64,000 nucleotides of DNA from Callorhinus ursinus (taxonomy: Eukaryota; Chordata; Mammalia; Carnivora; Otariidae): NCBI RefSeq assembly GCF_003265705.1, contig NW_020312775.1, positions 8,156,075 to 8,220,074 of the forward strand, read 5' to 3'. Under the pieces are notes generated by a model, which worked only from the letters and a program-made list of their open reading frames with translations, did no database searches and was not told the origin of the DNA. Both the position numbers and the translations under genes were made by a program. Below, piece after piece: positions 46,835-60,055 of the stretch (position 1 is its first letter; every line of letters begins with the position of its first letter).

Positions 46835-47740
46835 ATGAAGAGACAGAGGAATATGTCCCAAATGAAAGAAGAAGACAAAATCACCACAAGAGACATAAGC
46901 AAAATGGAGATAAGTAATATTCCTGATAGAGAACTTAAAGTAATGATCATAAAGATACTCACTGGACTTGAGAAAAGAATGGCGAACATTAGTGAGACCC
47001 TTAACAATGAGATAAAAAAGAATCAATCAGAAATGAACACAATAAATGAAATGAAAAATACACTAGATGGAATAAATAGTAGACTAGACAAAGCATAAGA
47101 ACCAATCAGCAACCTTGAGGACAGAGTAATGGAAAGTAACCAAGCTGAGCAGATGAGCAGGAAAAAAATGCAAAATGAAAATAGACAGGTAACTCAGAGA
47201 CACCATCAAGTATAATTCACATTATAGGGATCTCAGAAGAAAAAAAAAAAAAGGACAGAATATTTATTTGAAGAAATAATATCTGAAAACTTCCCAAATC
47301 TGGGGAAGGAAATAGATATCCAGACCCAGGAGAAGCAGAGATCCCTCAACAAAACCAATCCAAGGTGGGTCACACTAAGACACATAGTAATTAAGATAGC
47401 AAAAAGTGGTGAGAAAAAATGAATTTTAAAAGCACTAAGATAAAAGAAAGCAGTTACATACAAGGGAAACCCCATAAGGCTATGAGCTGATTTTTCAGCA
47501 GAAACTTTGCAGGCCATACAAAAGCGGCACGATATATTCAATGTGTTGAAAGGGAAAAAATCTGCAGCCAAGAGTATTTTATCCAGCAAGGCCAATATTC
47601 AAATATAAAGGGAGATAATATCCCAGACAAATAAAAACTAAAGGAGTTCATGACCACTTAACCAGCCCTACAAGAAATGTTAAAGGGAACTCCTTAGTGC
47701 AAAGGAAAAGAAACCTTAAGCAAAAGGAAGAGAAGTAGGA
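46835..47740 (+). pseudogene. L1 ORF1 remnant (element E)
   Basis: The start MKRQRNMSQMKEEDKITT is intact. The first 88 codons are open and form the N-terminus plus coiled coil (IPDRELKVMIIKILTGLEKR, NQSEMNTINEMKNTLDGINS). A TAA at 47096-47098 then stops it. Downstream the RRM start (ENFPNLGKE in another frame near 47287) and C-terminal block (near 47520-47690) are recognisable. The end is approximate. Unlike AS1 and element B, it is separated from ORF2 by a spacer of about 340 bp. Confidence 0.8.
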
Positions 47741-48322
47741 AACACAAAACAGTGAAAATAAGTATATCTGTAAAAATCAGTCAAAGGACTTACAAAATAT
47801 AAGGATGTAAAGTATGACACCATATACCTAAAATATGGGAAATAGAGGAGTAAAGAATTGGTTCAAACATAAGTGACCATCAACTTAATATTCAATGCTA
47901 TATACAGAAGATGTTATATACAAACCAAATGGTAACCACGAATCAAAAACCAGTAATATATATGCAAAAAGAGGAAGGAACCCAAGTATATCACTAAAGA
48001 AAGCCAACTCATCATGAGAGAAGAGCAAGAGAAGAAAGAGAGAAAAACTATAAAACAACCATGAAACAAGTAGTAGAATAACAATAAATACATACTTACT
48101 AATAATTACTTTGAATGTAAATGGACTAATTGCTCGAATCAAAAGACATAGGGTGACTAAATGGATGAAAATCAAGTCCCATCTATGTGCTGCCTACAAG
48201 AGAGTGATTTCAGACCTAAAGATACCTGTAGATTGAAGGTAAAGGCATGGAGAAATAGTTATGATGCAAATAGATGTGAAAAAAAGCTGGGGTAGCAATA
48301 CTTACATTGAACAAAATAGATT

Positions 48323-48503
48323 TTTTAATGTTTTTCAAGATTTATTTATTTATGAGAGAGAGAGAACAAGTGGGGGAAGAGGGAGAGGAAGAGAGAATCT
48401 CAAGCAGATGCTGCCTTGAGGGGCATCAATCTCATAACCCTGAGATCATGACCTGAGCTGAAAACAAGATTCAGATGTTTAACCTGCAGGACCCAGGCAC
48501 CCC
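48323..48503 (-). mobile_element. Diverged CAN-SINE inside L1 E ORF2
   Basis: Reverse SINE: caagatttatttatttatga, GA-rich block, ctcataaccctgagatcatg, and a decayed head (aggacccaggcacccc). Flanks around acaaaataga and acaaaatagg suggest the duplication. Its 48363-48400 segment is duplicated at 49080-49117. Confidence 0.85.
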
Positions 48504-49079
48504 TATTTCAGACAAAATAGGCTTTAAAACAAGACTGTAACAAGATACAAAGAAGTACAATATATAATAATAATACAGGGGCCAATCCAACAGTAAGATA
48601 TAACAATGGTAAATTTGTATGCACCCAACATGGAAGCACCCAAATGCTTCGAGCACTTAATAACAAGCATAAAGGAAGTAGTTGAAAGTAATACAATAAT
48701 AGTAGTAGACTTTAGCACCCCACTTACATCAATGGATAGATCATCCAAACAGAAAATCAACAAGGAAACGATGGTGTTGAAGGACATATTGGACCAGATG
48801 TATCTAAAAGATATATTCAGAACATAGCATCCTAAAACAGCTATATGCACATTCTTTTCAAGTACACATGGAACATTCTCCAGAGTAGATCACATAATAG
48901 GTCACAAAACAAGTCTAAGCAAACAAAAAGATCAAAGTCAGACCATGCCTCTTTTCCAACCGCAACACTATTAAACCAGAAACCAACCACAAGAAAAAAA
49001 TCTGAAAAGGGCACAAATATATAGAGGCTAAAAACATGCTACTAAATAATGAATGGGTCAACCAAGATCAAAGATGAAA

Positions 49080-49130
49080 AGAACAAGTGGGGGAAGAGGG
49101 AGAGGAAGAGAGAATCTTTGATCTTCCCCC
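49080..49130 (+). repeat. Templated insertion: 38-bp copy of a nearby SINE segment plus inverted piece
   Basis: Positions 49080-49117 are identical to 48363-48400 inside the SINE 680 bp upstream. It is followed by ctttgatcttccccc (49116-49130), which contains the reverse complement of local gatcaaag (49066-49073) and of gtgggggaa (49087-49095). L1 homology stops before it (at about 49079) and resumes at acatggagacaaatg. Confidence 0.9.
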
Positions 49131-49373
49131 ACATGGAGACAAATGAAAATGAAAACACAGCTATCCAAAATATTGGGATGCCTCAAAACCTGTTCTAAGA
49201 AGGGAATTTATAACAATATCAGCCCAACTTGAGAAACAATAAAAACCTCATATAAATAATCTAACCTTACACCTAAAGAATGTAAAAAAATGAGAAAAAA
49301 AAACCAAACTAGTAGAAGGAAGAAAATAATAAAGATTAGACCAGATATAAATGATATAGAAACTTAAAAAAAC

Positions 49374-49575
49374 AGGTGCGCCTATGTGGCTCAGTCGTTA
49401 AGCGTCTGCCTTTGGTTCAGGTCATGATCTCAGAGTCCCGGATCGAGCCCCGCTTTGGGCTTCCTGCTCAGTGGGAAGCCTGCTTCTCCCTCTCCCACTC
49501 CCCCTTCTTGTGTTCCCTCTCTCTCTGGTTGTCTCTCTCTCTCTGTCAAATAAATAAATAAAATCTTAAAAAAAA
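49374..49575 (+). mobile_element. CAN-SINE inside L1 E ORF2
   Basis: Well-preserved SINE ending in aaataaataaataaaatctt. The direct repeat agaaacttaaa occurs at 49359-49369 and about 49576-49586. Confidence 0.93.
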
Positions 49576-49660
49576 AGAAACTTAAACAAACTAAAAAAAA
49601 AAAAAAAACAATAGAACAGATCAATGAAACCAGGAGCTGGTTCCGTTTTTTCCTTTTTTT

Positions 49661-49856
49661 AATTTTATTTTTTATTTATATTATTATATTTTTATTTTTG
49701 ATGTGGTGTTCAGTGATTCATTAGTTGCATATAACACCCAGTGCTCATCACAACATGTGCCCTCCTTAATACCTATCACCCTGTTACCCCATCCTCCCAG
49801 CCCCCCCTCTGAAACCCTCAGTTTGTTTCCCAGGGTCCATAATCTCTCATGGTTTG
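49661..49856 (-). mobile_element. L1 3' UTR fragment, antisense, inside L1 E ORF2
   Basis: Reverse of the L1 3' UTR (tttgatgtggtgttcagtga, tataacacccagtgctcatc, aatctctcatggtttg). No clear duplication. It interrupts ORF2 between the endonuclease and RT regions, and a few ORF2 bases seem lost at the junction. Confidence 0.87.
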
Positions 49857-52050
49857 TAGATCAACAAAATTGATCATGAGCCAGACTCCTGAAAAAAAAG
49901 AGAGGATTCCAATAAACATCAGAAAGGAAAGACAAGAAATAACAACTGAAACCACAGAAATACACTGAACTATAAGAGAAGATTATGAAAAATTATATGC
50001 CAATAAATTGGACAACCTAGAAGAAATGGATAAATTCTTAGAAACATGTAACTTCCCCAAATTGAATCAGGAAGAAATAAAAAATTTGAACAGACTGATT
50101 ACCAGCAATGAAATCAAATCAGTAAAGAAGAAACTCCCAACAAATGTAAGTCCAGGATCAGATGGCTTCACAGATTAATTCTATCAAACACTTAAAGAAG
50201 AGTTAATACCTATTGCTCTCAAACTATTTCAAAAAATAAAAGAGAATGGAAATCTTCTAAATTCATTCTGCAAGGCTTGCATTATCCCGACCCAAAAACC
50301 AGATAAAGACACCACCGAGAGAGAGAGAGAGAAGTATAGGTCAATATCTCCAAAGAACATAGACCCAAAAATCCTCAACGAAATATTATCAAACTAAATC
50401 CAGCAATATATTTAAAAAATCATTCACCAAGATGAAGTGGGATTTACTCCCAGGATGCAAGGGTGGGTCAATATTAATAAATCAATCAATGTGATACATC
50501 ACATCAATACATCACAACATATGATCATTTCAATAAACACAGAAAAAGCATTTGACAAAATAAAACATCCATTTTTGATAAAAAAGCCTCAACAAAGTAG
50601 ATTTAGAGGGAACGTACTTCAACGTAATAAAGGCCACATATGAAAAACCCACAAAAAACATCACACTCAATGGTGAAAAAGTGAGTATTTCCCCTAATGT
50701 CAGGAACAAGACAGGGATGTCCACTCTCACCACTATTATTTAACATAGTACTGGAAGTCCTAGTCATAACAATCAGACAAGAGAAAGAATAAGACATTGA
50801 AATTGGTAAGGAAGAAGTAAATCACTATTTGCAGATGGCATGATACTCTGTAGAAAATATTGAACATGCCACTAAAATACTACCAGAACTGATAAATGAA
50901 CCCAGTAAGTTTGCAGGATACAAAATTAATGTACAGAAATCCATGCACATCTATGCACTAATGATGAAGTAACAAATAGAGAATATGGAAAGCCATCCCA
51001 TTTACAACTGCCCCCAAAATAATTAAATACCTGGGAATAAATTTAACCAAGGAAGTGAAAGACCAGCAATCTGAAATATATAAAATATTGATGAAAGAAA
51101 TTGAAAACAGCACAAACACAAACAAATGGAAAGATATTCCACGCTCAAAATTGGAAGAACAAATATTTTTAAAAAGTCCATAATACCCAAAGCAATCTAT
51201 AGATTTAATGCAACCTATATCAAAATACCAGCATTTTTCACATAATAAGAACAAATAATCCTAAAATATGTATGGAACCACAGAAGACTCAGAATAGCCA
51301 AAACAATCTTGAAAAAAAAAAAAGCTGGAGGTATCACAACTCCAGATTTCAAGCTATAATACAAAGCTGTAGTAACTAAAACAGTGCAGTGTTAACACAA
51401 GAATAGGCACATAGACCAATAGAATAGAATAGAAAGCCCAGAAATAAACCCAACTTATATGGTCAATCAATCTTTGACAAAGGAGGAATGGATATGGAAT
51501 AGGGAAAATACTGCATTTCCCAAAAATTATGTTGGGACAACCAGAGAGCTACATGCAAAAGAATGAAACTGGACCACTGGATTAAACCTTATACAAAGAT
51601 CAATTAAAAATGGATTAAGAACCTAAATGTAAGACCCGAAACTATAAAAAGCCTAGAAGAATGCACAGATAATAATTTCTCTGATATTGGACTTAGCAAC
51701 TTTTCTCTAGATATGTCTCCTGAGGCAAGGTAAACAAAAGCAAAAATAAACTTTTGAGACTACATTAAAATAAAAATCTTCTGCACAGCAAAAGAAACAA
51801 CAGCACTAAAAGGCAATCTATAGAATTGGAGAAGATATTTGCAAATGACATATCTGATAAAAGGTTAGTATCCAAAATATATAAATAACTTATAAAACTC
51901 CACACCCCCCCCAAAAAGAATTCAATTTAAAAGTGGGCAGAAGAAATGAACAGACATTTCTTCAAAGAAGAAATACAGATGGCTAATAGATGTGAAAAGA
52001 TGTTCAACATCACTCATCATCAAGGAAACGCAAATCAAAACCACGATGAG

Positions 52051-52215
52051 GGGAGCCTGCGTGGCTCAGTCAGTTAAGCATCTGTCCTTGGCTCAGGTCG
52101 TGATCCCAAGGTCCTGGGACTGAGTCCCACATAGGGTTACCTGCTCAGCAGGGAGTCTGCTTCTCCCTCTCCCTCTGCTGCTCTCTTTTTATTCTATCAA
52201 ATTAATTAATTAAAA
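52051..52215 (+). mobile_element. CAN-SINE inside L1 E ORF2 C-terminus
   Basis: Head gggagcctgcgtggctcagt with a shortened CT block. Flanked by imperfect repeats aaaccacgatgag and aaacacaatgag. Confidence 0.9.
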
Positions 52216-52887
52216 AAACACAATGAGGTATCACTTCACACCCTTCAGAATGGCTAAAATAATAATAATAATAAAACACACACAAGAAACAACAAGTGTT
52301 GGAGAGGATATGAGAAATAGGACCCCCTGTGCACTCTTAGTGGGAATGCAAACTGGTGCAACCACTTTGGAAAACAGTATGGAGGTTCCTCAGGAAGTTA
52401 AAAATAGAACTACCTTACAATTCAGTTATGGCACTACTGGATATTTATTTACCCCAAAAATATAAAGACACTAAGTCAAAGTGACATATCCATTCCTATG
52501 TTTGTTGCAGCATTATTTACAATAACAAATTATGGAAGCAACCCAAGTGTCCATCAATAGTTGAATAGATAAAAAGCTCTGGAATATATATACAATAGAA
52601 TATTATAGAGCCATAAAAAGGAAAGAAATTTTGCCATTTGCAAGGACATGGATGGAGCTAGAGTGCATAATGCTAAGTGAATTAAATCAGTCAGAGAAAG
52701 ACAAATACCATATGATTTCTCTCATATGAGTAATTGAGAAATAAAACAAATAAACAAGGGAAAAAAAGGAGAAAGACAAACCAAAGAACAGACACTTAAC
52801 TATAAAGAACAAACCGATGGTTACCAGAGGGAAGGTGTGTCGGAGGATGGGTGAAAAAGGTGATGGGGATTAAAGAGTACACTTATC

Positions 52888-53080
52888 GGGGTGCCTGGGT
52901 GGCTCAGTCATTGAGCGTCTGCCTTCGGCTCAGGTCATGATCCCAGGGTCCTGGGATCGAGCCACACTGGGCTCCCTGCTCCACAGGAAGCCTGCTTCTC
53001 ACTCTCCCACTCCCCCTACTTGTGTTCCCTCTCTCGCTGTGTCTCTCTTTGTCAAATAAATAAATAAAATCTTTTAAAAA
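52888..53080 (+). mobile_element. CAN-SINE inside L1 E 3' UTR
   Basis: Near-consensus SINE with a perfect 17-bp duplication (taaagagtacacttatc at 52871-52887 and 53081-53097). Confidence 0.97.
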
Positions 53081-53375
53081 TAAAGAGTACACTTATCATC
53101 ATAAGCCCTGAATAATGTATAAAATTGTTGAATCACTATTTTGTACACCTGAAACTTATCTAACACTGTATGTTAACTATACTGGAATTAAAATAAAACC
53201 TTAATAAAAAAAGAGTTGACTTAAAAGCATAAAGATTCAACAACTGAGAAGGCCTTTGGTGCATTCATATTTCAAGAATATCTCTGATGAGTACTGCATC
53301 CTTGTAAGTACAGTCTGAATTAGTAAAAGAATCCCTCAGTTCCTTGTTCATATTCAAGTTAGTTTAAAATAATCA

Positions 53376-53572
53376 GGGGCGCCTGGGTGGCTCAGTTGGT
53401 TAAGCGACTGCCTTCAGCTCAGGTCATGATCCTGGAGTCCCGGGATCGGGTCCCGCATCGGGTCCCGCATCGGGCTCCCTGCTCGGCAGGGAGTCTGCTT
53501 CTCCCTCTGACCCTCTCCCCTCTCATGCTCTCTCTCTATCTCATTCTCTCTCTAAAATAAATAAATAAAATC
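53376..53572 (+). mobile_element. Young CAN-SINE with small internal duplication
   Basis: Near-consensus SINE with a perfect 13-bp target-site duplication (tttaaaataatca at 53363-53375 and 53573-53585). The segment cgggtcccgcat is tandemly doubled near 53447-53470, a feature not seen in the other copies here. Confidence 0.97.
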
Positions 53573-53585
53573 TTTAAAATAATCA

Positions 53586-54920
53586 ATTAATTTGCTATAG
53601 TCTTTAAAAAGACTGTAAAATTGGCTCTTCCTTCAGTGTATTTATACATTCTGGGGACACACATTTTGCAAAGAGATAAGCAGGGCACAGTTAAATAGAA
53701 ATATCTATTTAAAAAATTAGGAAAAAAGATTGCACAGTCCACTTTTGGATTAAGTTACATGCATAGACATAAAGGAAATACAGTCTGGTCCCACCTTTGG
53801 GAAATAAAAACTATAGTATGCCAATGCAATATCAATGAGCCAAAGAACAGAAGTAGAATGTTCTAAAATTCAATTAAAAATTACGATGTTTTACATGTTA
53901 AGATAATTTTGTCCTGCAAATAATGCTATTTTAGAGACCAAATGTATTTTTTTTCAAATTATTTTTAAATTTTAGTATGACTTTCTCAATCCAGAGATTT
54001 AGATTGCATGTTATCAATTTAGTATAAATAAAATCTAACAAAATTCCTACATAAGACAAATAGCTTCATATAATTTCTTTGAATAGCGTTCTGTTCCTTT
54101 TTAGCTCCTGAAGTTACTCTGCTTTCATTTCCATTTCTAATCATTGTCCATAAAAGACTATTATAATGTTTACTCCAGTCATTTTTACTATATGGCACAT
54201 TATTAACTCAGTAGACTTGAGTCTATCAAAATCACTTTTCTGTTAATTATAACTTCATTTTTCTGCTTGAATGAAGTGAGATAGAATGAGAGGAATTTCA
54301 GAATAGAGGAAGAGTTGAATTTTTGGCAGGATGGATGAGGAATATATTTACAAATTCATTCTGTGTTTTACCCCGTTAAGATACTTTCTATGTACTTTTC
54401 AACATATTCGTAGGAAATTTACTTTCTACTATTCATTTTTAATCCCAATTTTCTTTGTAAGTAGTACACACAAACACACAGACAACAAAAAAAATTATCT
54501 ATGTTAGATAACGATAGTAAAGATTAACTGGGTTTCCTGATTTTGTGATCATTAACATTTAGCATGTTTGTAATTTTCCTTAGAAAGCTCTCACTGGTTA
54601 GCACTAATGATAATTTTAGAAATCAGTTCATATTGATCAAATTGCCTTTATAGTTGTAGAAGATGCTAAATGAGAAACTTTTTTTATTTTTAATACAGGG
54701 CCTCATCACCTACATAAAAAATGTTTTTGTATGGATATAATACAATAACATTCCCCTTAAGGGATAGTAAATATTTAAATTTTGTACTCATTTATTCTCA
54801 ACAAGTTGCTTCATTTAAATTACAAAAGATGGCTGCTTACCAACAATAGTGACTCTTCTAGTTTAGAACATGATAAACATAACATATTGGTTTAGGACAT
54901 CTTTAACCTATTGCTTAAAA
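53586..54920. other. Repeat-poor AT-rich DNA, no gene
   Basis: About 1.3 kb without recognised SINE or L1, and no exon-like structure. Confidence 0.45.
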
Positions 54921-54924
54921 GGGC

Positions 54925-55000
54925 CCAAATTTCAGTTCTCTCATTTGCATAATGAGATAATTGGACTAGATGGCATTAAAGTCCCTTAAAGCTCTAAAAT
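54925..55000 (+). mobile_element. Ancient SINE, MIR3-like fragment
   Basis: Text tctcatttgcataatgagat, aattggactagatggcatta, then gtcccttaaagctctaaaat matches the MIR3-type 3' end in order. Confidence 0.65.
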
Positions 55001-55059
55001 TAAAAGACTATAAAAGGCAACACCTGAACATGTACATTTGGGGATTTTAATAGTTACAA

Positions 55060-55195
55060 AATTATGACCCTGGAGGGGGTTTTAGAGATGAGTATAATTC
55101 CCTCATTTTATAGCTAAAGAAAAGAAGACACAGTGAGGTTGAAAGGCCTATCCAAGGCCACATAGCTAGTTAATTGCTGTGTCTGTATTAGAACC
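55060..55195 (-). mobile_element. Ancient SINE, MIR family
   Basis: Reverse MIR: ccctcattttatagctaaag, gacacagtgaggttgaaagg, ccaaggccacatagctagtt, then gtctgtattagaaccc. It lies 60 bp from the MIR3-like fragment in opposite orientation. Confidence 0.8.
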
Positions 55196-55199
55196 CTAT

Positions 55200-55979
55200 A
55201 ATGGACAAAATGGCCTAGAAGATATAAACTGCTATGGTCTGTGGCGAAAACATTTCATGAATAATGGTTATAGGTTGAAGTATTACAATAAATTATTAAT
55301 CAACATCCAAATTTTTAAAAAGTATCATTTAAAGAGATATCCTAAAATATTACTTAAAATTACCTGATTTCTCATTGCTTTTGAGATCTATACAAATTAC
55401 AGGAGAAGAAATTTCCAAGAAACAAAATAAACTTTTAAAGGCTAACTTCATATACACTATTTAGAAGGACTTCTTTAAGTGGCCTACAAATTTTTCCAAT
55501 ATAAGATTGATAAAAATAAACTTTCAGATGAAGATTGTTTTATTTTAGTCGAACTGAGACAATTACTAAGATTATTGATTAAAATGTGAAAAAATTGGTT
55601 CAGCAAACACTGTCGCTTCTATTCTCTATTGGGGATTTTCAATGTTCAATAACGATGTAAATGAATATATTGCAGAATTCATAGTAAGACAGTCTATAGT
55701 TATTCATTGTTTAATGAATTCCTTGTTATGCTCCCTAGTTGTTGAGTATGGAAGTAGGAATAAATTTCTTACTTTTTTCCACATGATAATAACAAAATGA
55801 TGGCATTCACCTGTTTTTTACTGTAATGCAGGAACTAATGTGTGGTTTCCCTCAAAAAATCATTTTAAAGAAATATTAGTGGGCTTATGAAGTCAAATTT
55901 CCTGAGTATTTGGCAAAAAAAAAACCCAAAAATAATTAAGTATATGGGTAAACACTTGATAAACTGGAATTAGGTACCT
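55200..55979. other. AT-rich DNA, nothing recognised
   Basis: No repeat family or exon-like signal recognised in about 780 bp. Confidence 0.45.
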
Positions 55980-56269
55980 TTCTGTAACACCTTTTTTTTT
56001 TTGTTTTCTTTTTTTCAAATTTTTATTTAAATTCTACTTAGTTAACATACATTGTAAAATGGTTTTCAGGAGTAGAATTTAGTGATTCATCACAAACATA
56101 TAACACCCAGGGCTCAACAGAATCAATGCCCTCCTTAATACCCATCACCCATTTAGCCATCCTCCACCCACCTCCCTACTTCAACCCTGTTTGTTCTCAA
56201 TAGTTAAGATACTCTTATGGTTTGTTTTCCTCTCTATTTTTTACTCCCTTTCCCATATGATCATCTACT

Positions 56270-58998
56270 TTGTTTCTAAAATTCCACATACGAGTGAAAT
56301 CATATATTATTTGTCTTTGCCTGATTTATTGTGCTTAGCATAATACACTCCAGCTCCATCCATGTCCTTGCAAAGGCAGGATTTTGTTCCACTTGATGGC
56401 TGAATAATATTCCATTGTATACCTATACCACATCCTTTTTATCCATTCATCAGTCTTTCAACATTTGGGCTCTATTCATAGTTTGGCTATTGATAATGCT
56501 GCTATAAACATCGGGTGCATGTACCCATTTGAATCTGTATTTTTATATCCTTTTGGTAATACCTATTAATGCAATTGCTGGATTATAGGGTAGGTCTGTT
56601 TTTAACGTTTTCAGGAACATAGATACTGTTTTCCAGAGTTGTTGCACCAGTTTGCATTCCCACCAACAGTGCAAGGGGGTTCCCATTCTCCACATCCTCA
56701 CCAACAACTATTATTTCTTATGTTGTTAATTTGAGCCATTCTGGCAGATGTGAGGTCATATCTCATTGTGATTTTGATTTGTATTTCCCTGATGTGGAGT
56801 GATGTTAAGCATCTTTTCATGTGTCTCTTAGCCATCTGGATGTCTTCCTTGGAAAAATGTCTTTTCTTGTCTTCTGCCCATTTCTTAACTGGATTGTTTT
56901 TTTTGGGGGGGGTGGAGATGGACAAGTTCTTTATAGATTTTGGACATTGACCTTTTATCTGATATGCCATTTGCAAATATCTTCTCCCATTCTGTAGGCT
57001 GCTTTTAGTTTTGTTGAATGTTTCCTTTACTGGACAGAAGCTTTTTGTCTTGATGAAGTCCCAATAGTTTTTTGTTTTTGTTTCCTTTGTCTCTTCTGAT
57101 GTGTCTACTAAGAAGTAGCTATGGCTGAGGTCAAAAAGATTGCTGCCTGTGTTCTCCTCTAGGATTTTGATGATTTCCTGTCTCACATGTAGGTCTTTCA
57201 TCCATTTTTAATTTATTTGTGTATGTTGTAAGAAAGTGATTCAATTTTCATTCTTCTGCATGTTGCTGTCCAGTTTTCCCAGCACCATTTTTGGAAAGAC
57301 TTCTTTGCATGGATGTTTTTTCCTGCTTTGTCAAAGATTAGTTGACCATAGATTTGTGAGTAAATTTCTGGGTTTTCTATTTTGTTCCATTGATCTATGT
57401 GTTTGTTCTTGTGACAGTACCACACTGTGTTTATGATTTCAGCTTGGTAATATAGCTTGAAGTCTGGAATTGTGTTGCCTGCACCTTTGCTTTTCTTTTT
57501 CAGGATTGCTTTGGCTATTCAGGGTGTTTTGTGGTTCCATACAAATTTTAGGATTATTTATTCTAGCTCTGTGAAAAATGCTGGTGGTATTTTGATAGGG
57601 ATTGCATTAAAGGTGTAGATTGCTTTGGGTAGTATAGACATTTCAACGTTTGTTCTTTCAATTCATGAACATGGAATATTTTCAATTTCTTTCTGTCCTC
57701 TCAATTGCTTTCAAAAGTCTTCTACAGTTTTCAGACCACAGGCCTTTTACCACTTTGGACAGATTTATTTCTAGGTATCTTATGGGTTTTGGTACAATTG
57801 TAAATTGATTGATTTTTTTGATTTCTTTTTATGATGCATCATTATTGGCATATAGAAATGCAACAGATTTTTGTACATTGGTTTTATACCCTGCAACTTT
57901 ATTGAATTCATGTATTAGTTCTAGCAATTTTTTTTTTGGTAGAGTCTGTTGGTTTGTATACATAGAGTATCATGCCTTCTGCAAATAGTAAAAGTTTGAC
58001 TTCTTCCTTGTTAATTTGGATAACTTTTGTTTCTTTTTGTTGTCTGATTGCTTAGGTTAAGACTTCCAGTAGTATGTTAAATAGTAATGGTAAGTGTGGA
58101 CATCCCTGTTGTTCCTGGCTGTAGAGGAAAAGCTCTCAGATTTTCCCCATTGAGGATGATATTAGCTGTGGGTCTTTCATATATGACTTTTATGATTTTG
58201 AGGTGTATTCCATCTATCCCTACTCTTTTGATAGTTTGTATCAAGAATAGATGTTTTACTTTACCAAATACTTTTTTTCTGCATTTTTGAGAGGATCATG
58301 TACTTCTTATCCTTTCTTTTATTAATATGATGTATCACATTTTTTGATTTGCAAATATTGAACAACCCATGCAGTCCAGAAATAAATCTCACTTGATCAT
58401 GATGAATAATTATTTTAGTGTACTGTTGGATTCAATTTGCTAGTATCCTTGAGAATTTCTGCACCCATGTTCATCGGGGATATTGGCCCATAATTCTCCT
58501 TTGAAGTGGGGTCTTTGGTTTTGGAATCAAGGTAATTCTGGCCTTGTAGAATGGGTTTGGAAGTTTTCCTTCCATTTCTAGTTTTTGGAACAGTTTGAGA
58601 AGAATAGTTATTAACTCTTTAAGTGTTTGGTAGAATTCTGGTGGAAATCCCTCTGACTCTGGACTTTTGTTCGTTGGGAGATTTTTGATTACTGATTCTT
58701 TCCTTTGCTGGGTATCATTCTGTTCAAATTATCTATTTTTTCCTGTTTCAGTTTTGGTAGTTTGTATGTTTCTAGGAATTTGTTTATTTCTTCCAGATTG
58801 CCCAGTTTTTTGGTCTATATTTTTCATAATATTCTCTTATAATTGGTTTTATTTCTGTTGTGTTGGTAGTGATTTCTCCTCTTTCATTTCTGATTTTATT
58901 TATTCGGGTTCTTTCTCTTTTCTTTTCGATAAGTCTGACTAGACGATTATCAATTTTATAAATTCAAGGAACCAGTTCTTAGCTTTGTTGATCTTTTC

Positions 58999-59030
<32 letters not shown>

Positions 59031-60055
59031 CATATATCTGCTCTAATCTTTATTATTTCTCTTCTGCTAAATTTAGGCTTTATTTGCTATTCCTTTTCTA
59101 GCTCCTTTAGCTGTAAGGTTAGGTTGTATATTTGAGACTTTCCTTGCTTCTTGAGGTAGGCCTGTATTACCATATACTTCCCTCTTAGGACTGCCTTTGC
59201 TGCATCCAAAAGGTTCTGGACGGCCATAGTTTCATTTTCATTTGCTTCTATGTGCTTTTTTTATTTCTTCTTTAATTTCCTGGTTAACCCATTCATTCTT
59301 TAGTAGAAGGTTCTTTCATTTCCGTGTGTTTGTGTTTTTTCCCAATTTTTCTCTTGTGGTTGACTTCAAGTTTCATAGTGTTGTGGTTTGAACATATGCA
59401 TGGTGTGATCTCAATCTTTTTTACTTGTTGAGGGATGATTTGTAACCAGTATGTGATCTATTTTGGAGAATGTTCCATATGTACTCAAGAAGAATGTGTA
59501 TTCTGTTGCTTTAGGATGAAATTTTCTGAATATGACTTTTAAATCCATCTGGTCCAGTGTGTCATTCAAAGCCATTGTTTCCTTGTGATTTTCTGCTTAG
59601 ATGTCCTGTCCATTGCTGTAGTTGGGCATTAAAGTTCCCTGCTATTATTGTATTGTCATGAGTGAGTTTTTAATGTTTGTTATCAATTGATTTATATATA
59701 TGGGCTTTCCCATGTTGTGGGAATAAATATTTACACTTGTTAGATCTTCTTGATTAGACCCCTAAATTATTAATTGATGCCGTTCATCTCTTGTTACAAT
59801 CTTTGATTTAAATCTAACTTATCTGATATGAGTATGGCTACTCAGGCTTTCTTTCATGGCCCATTAACATGGTAGGTGATTCTCCATCCCCTCACTTTCA
59901 ATCTGCAGGTGTCTTTATTCTAAAATGAGTCTCCTATAGGCAGTATATAGATGGGGTTTTTTTTATTAATTCATTCTGATAACCTATGTCTTTTGGTTGA
60001 AGCATTTAGTCCATTTCCATTCAGAATGATTATTGATAGATATGAATTTAGTGCC
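56270..60055 (-). pseudogene. L1 ORF2 remnant (element F)
   Basis: Runs antisense from about 60055 (gcactaaattcatatctatc on the minus strand) to about 56270. Endonuclease landmarks lie around 59400-59600, RT landmarks around 58000-58500 and the C-terminal segment around 56400-57200. A 167-codon open piece (57201-56698) holds the C-terminal region (KTFN-like segment, [20 protein letters not shown]). The RT box near 57975 decodes as AEGM, so both catalytic aspartates are lost. Multiple stops. Confidence 0.82.
59002..59030. repeat. (TG)n microsatellite
   Basis: About 14 TG units inside antisense L1 ORF2, between endonuclease and RT regions, at a different L1 position from the other dinucleotide arrays. 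Confidence 0.95.

Larger units (their letters stand above)
48078..52733 (+). pseudogene. L1 ORF2 remnant, all domains represented (element E)
   Basis: The start codon is ATA at 48078 by alignment (reads TINTYLLIITLNVNG next). Endonuclease to about 49100, RT region about 49900-51000 with [20 protein letters not shown] (50440) and [14 protein letters not shown] (50532), and the RT catalytic box near 50833 reading ADGMI, so the second aspartate is lost. The C-terminal segment runs to about 52733. Many stops, four nested insertions within the span and the 49080 templated insertion. Non-functional. Confidence 0.85.
45430..53210 (+). mobile_element. L1 element E, full length with nested insertions
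   Basis: Begins gacttccagggaagatggta and ends with ggaattaaaataaaacctta at about 53210. Flanks aaatagttgag and aaagagttgac suggest a decayed target-site duplication. About 7.8 kb including four SINEs, an antisense L1 3' fragment and a small templated insertion. Order: 5' UTR to 46834, ORF1, inter-ORF spacer, ORF2 with all domains, 3' UTR. All frames are broken. The 5' UTR is closest to the type in element A. Confidence 0.92.
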
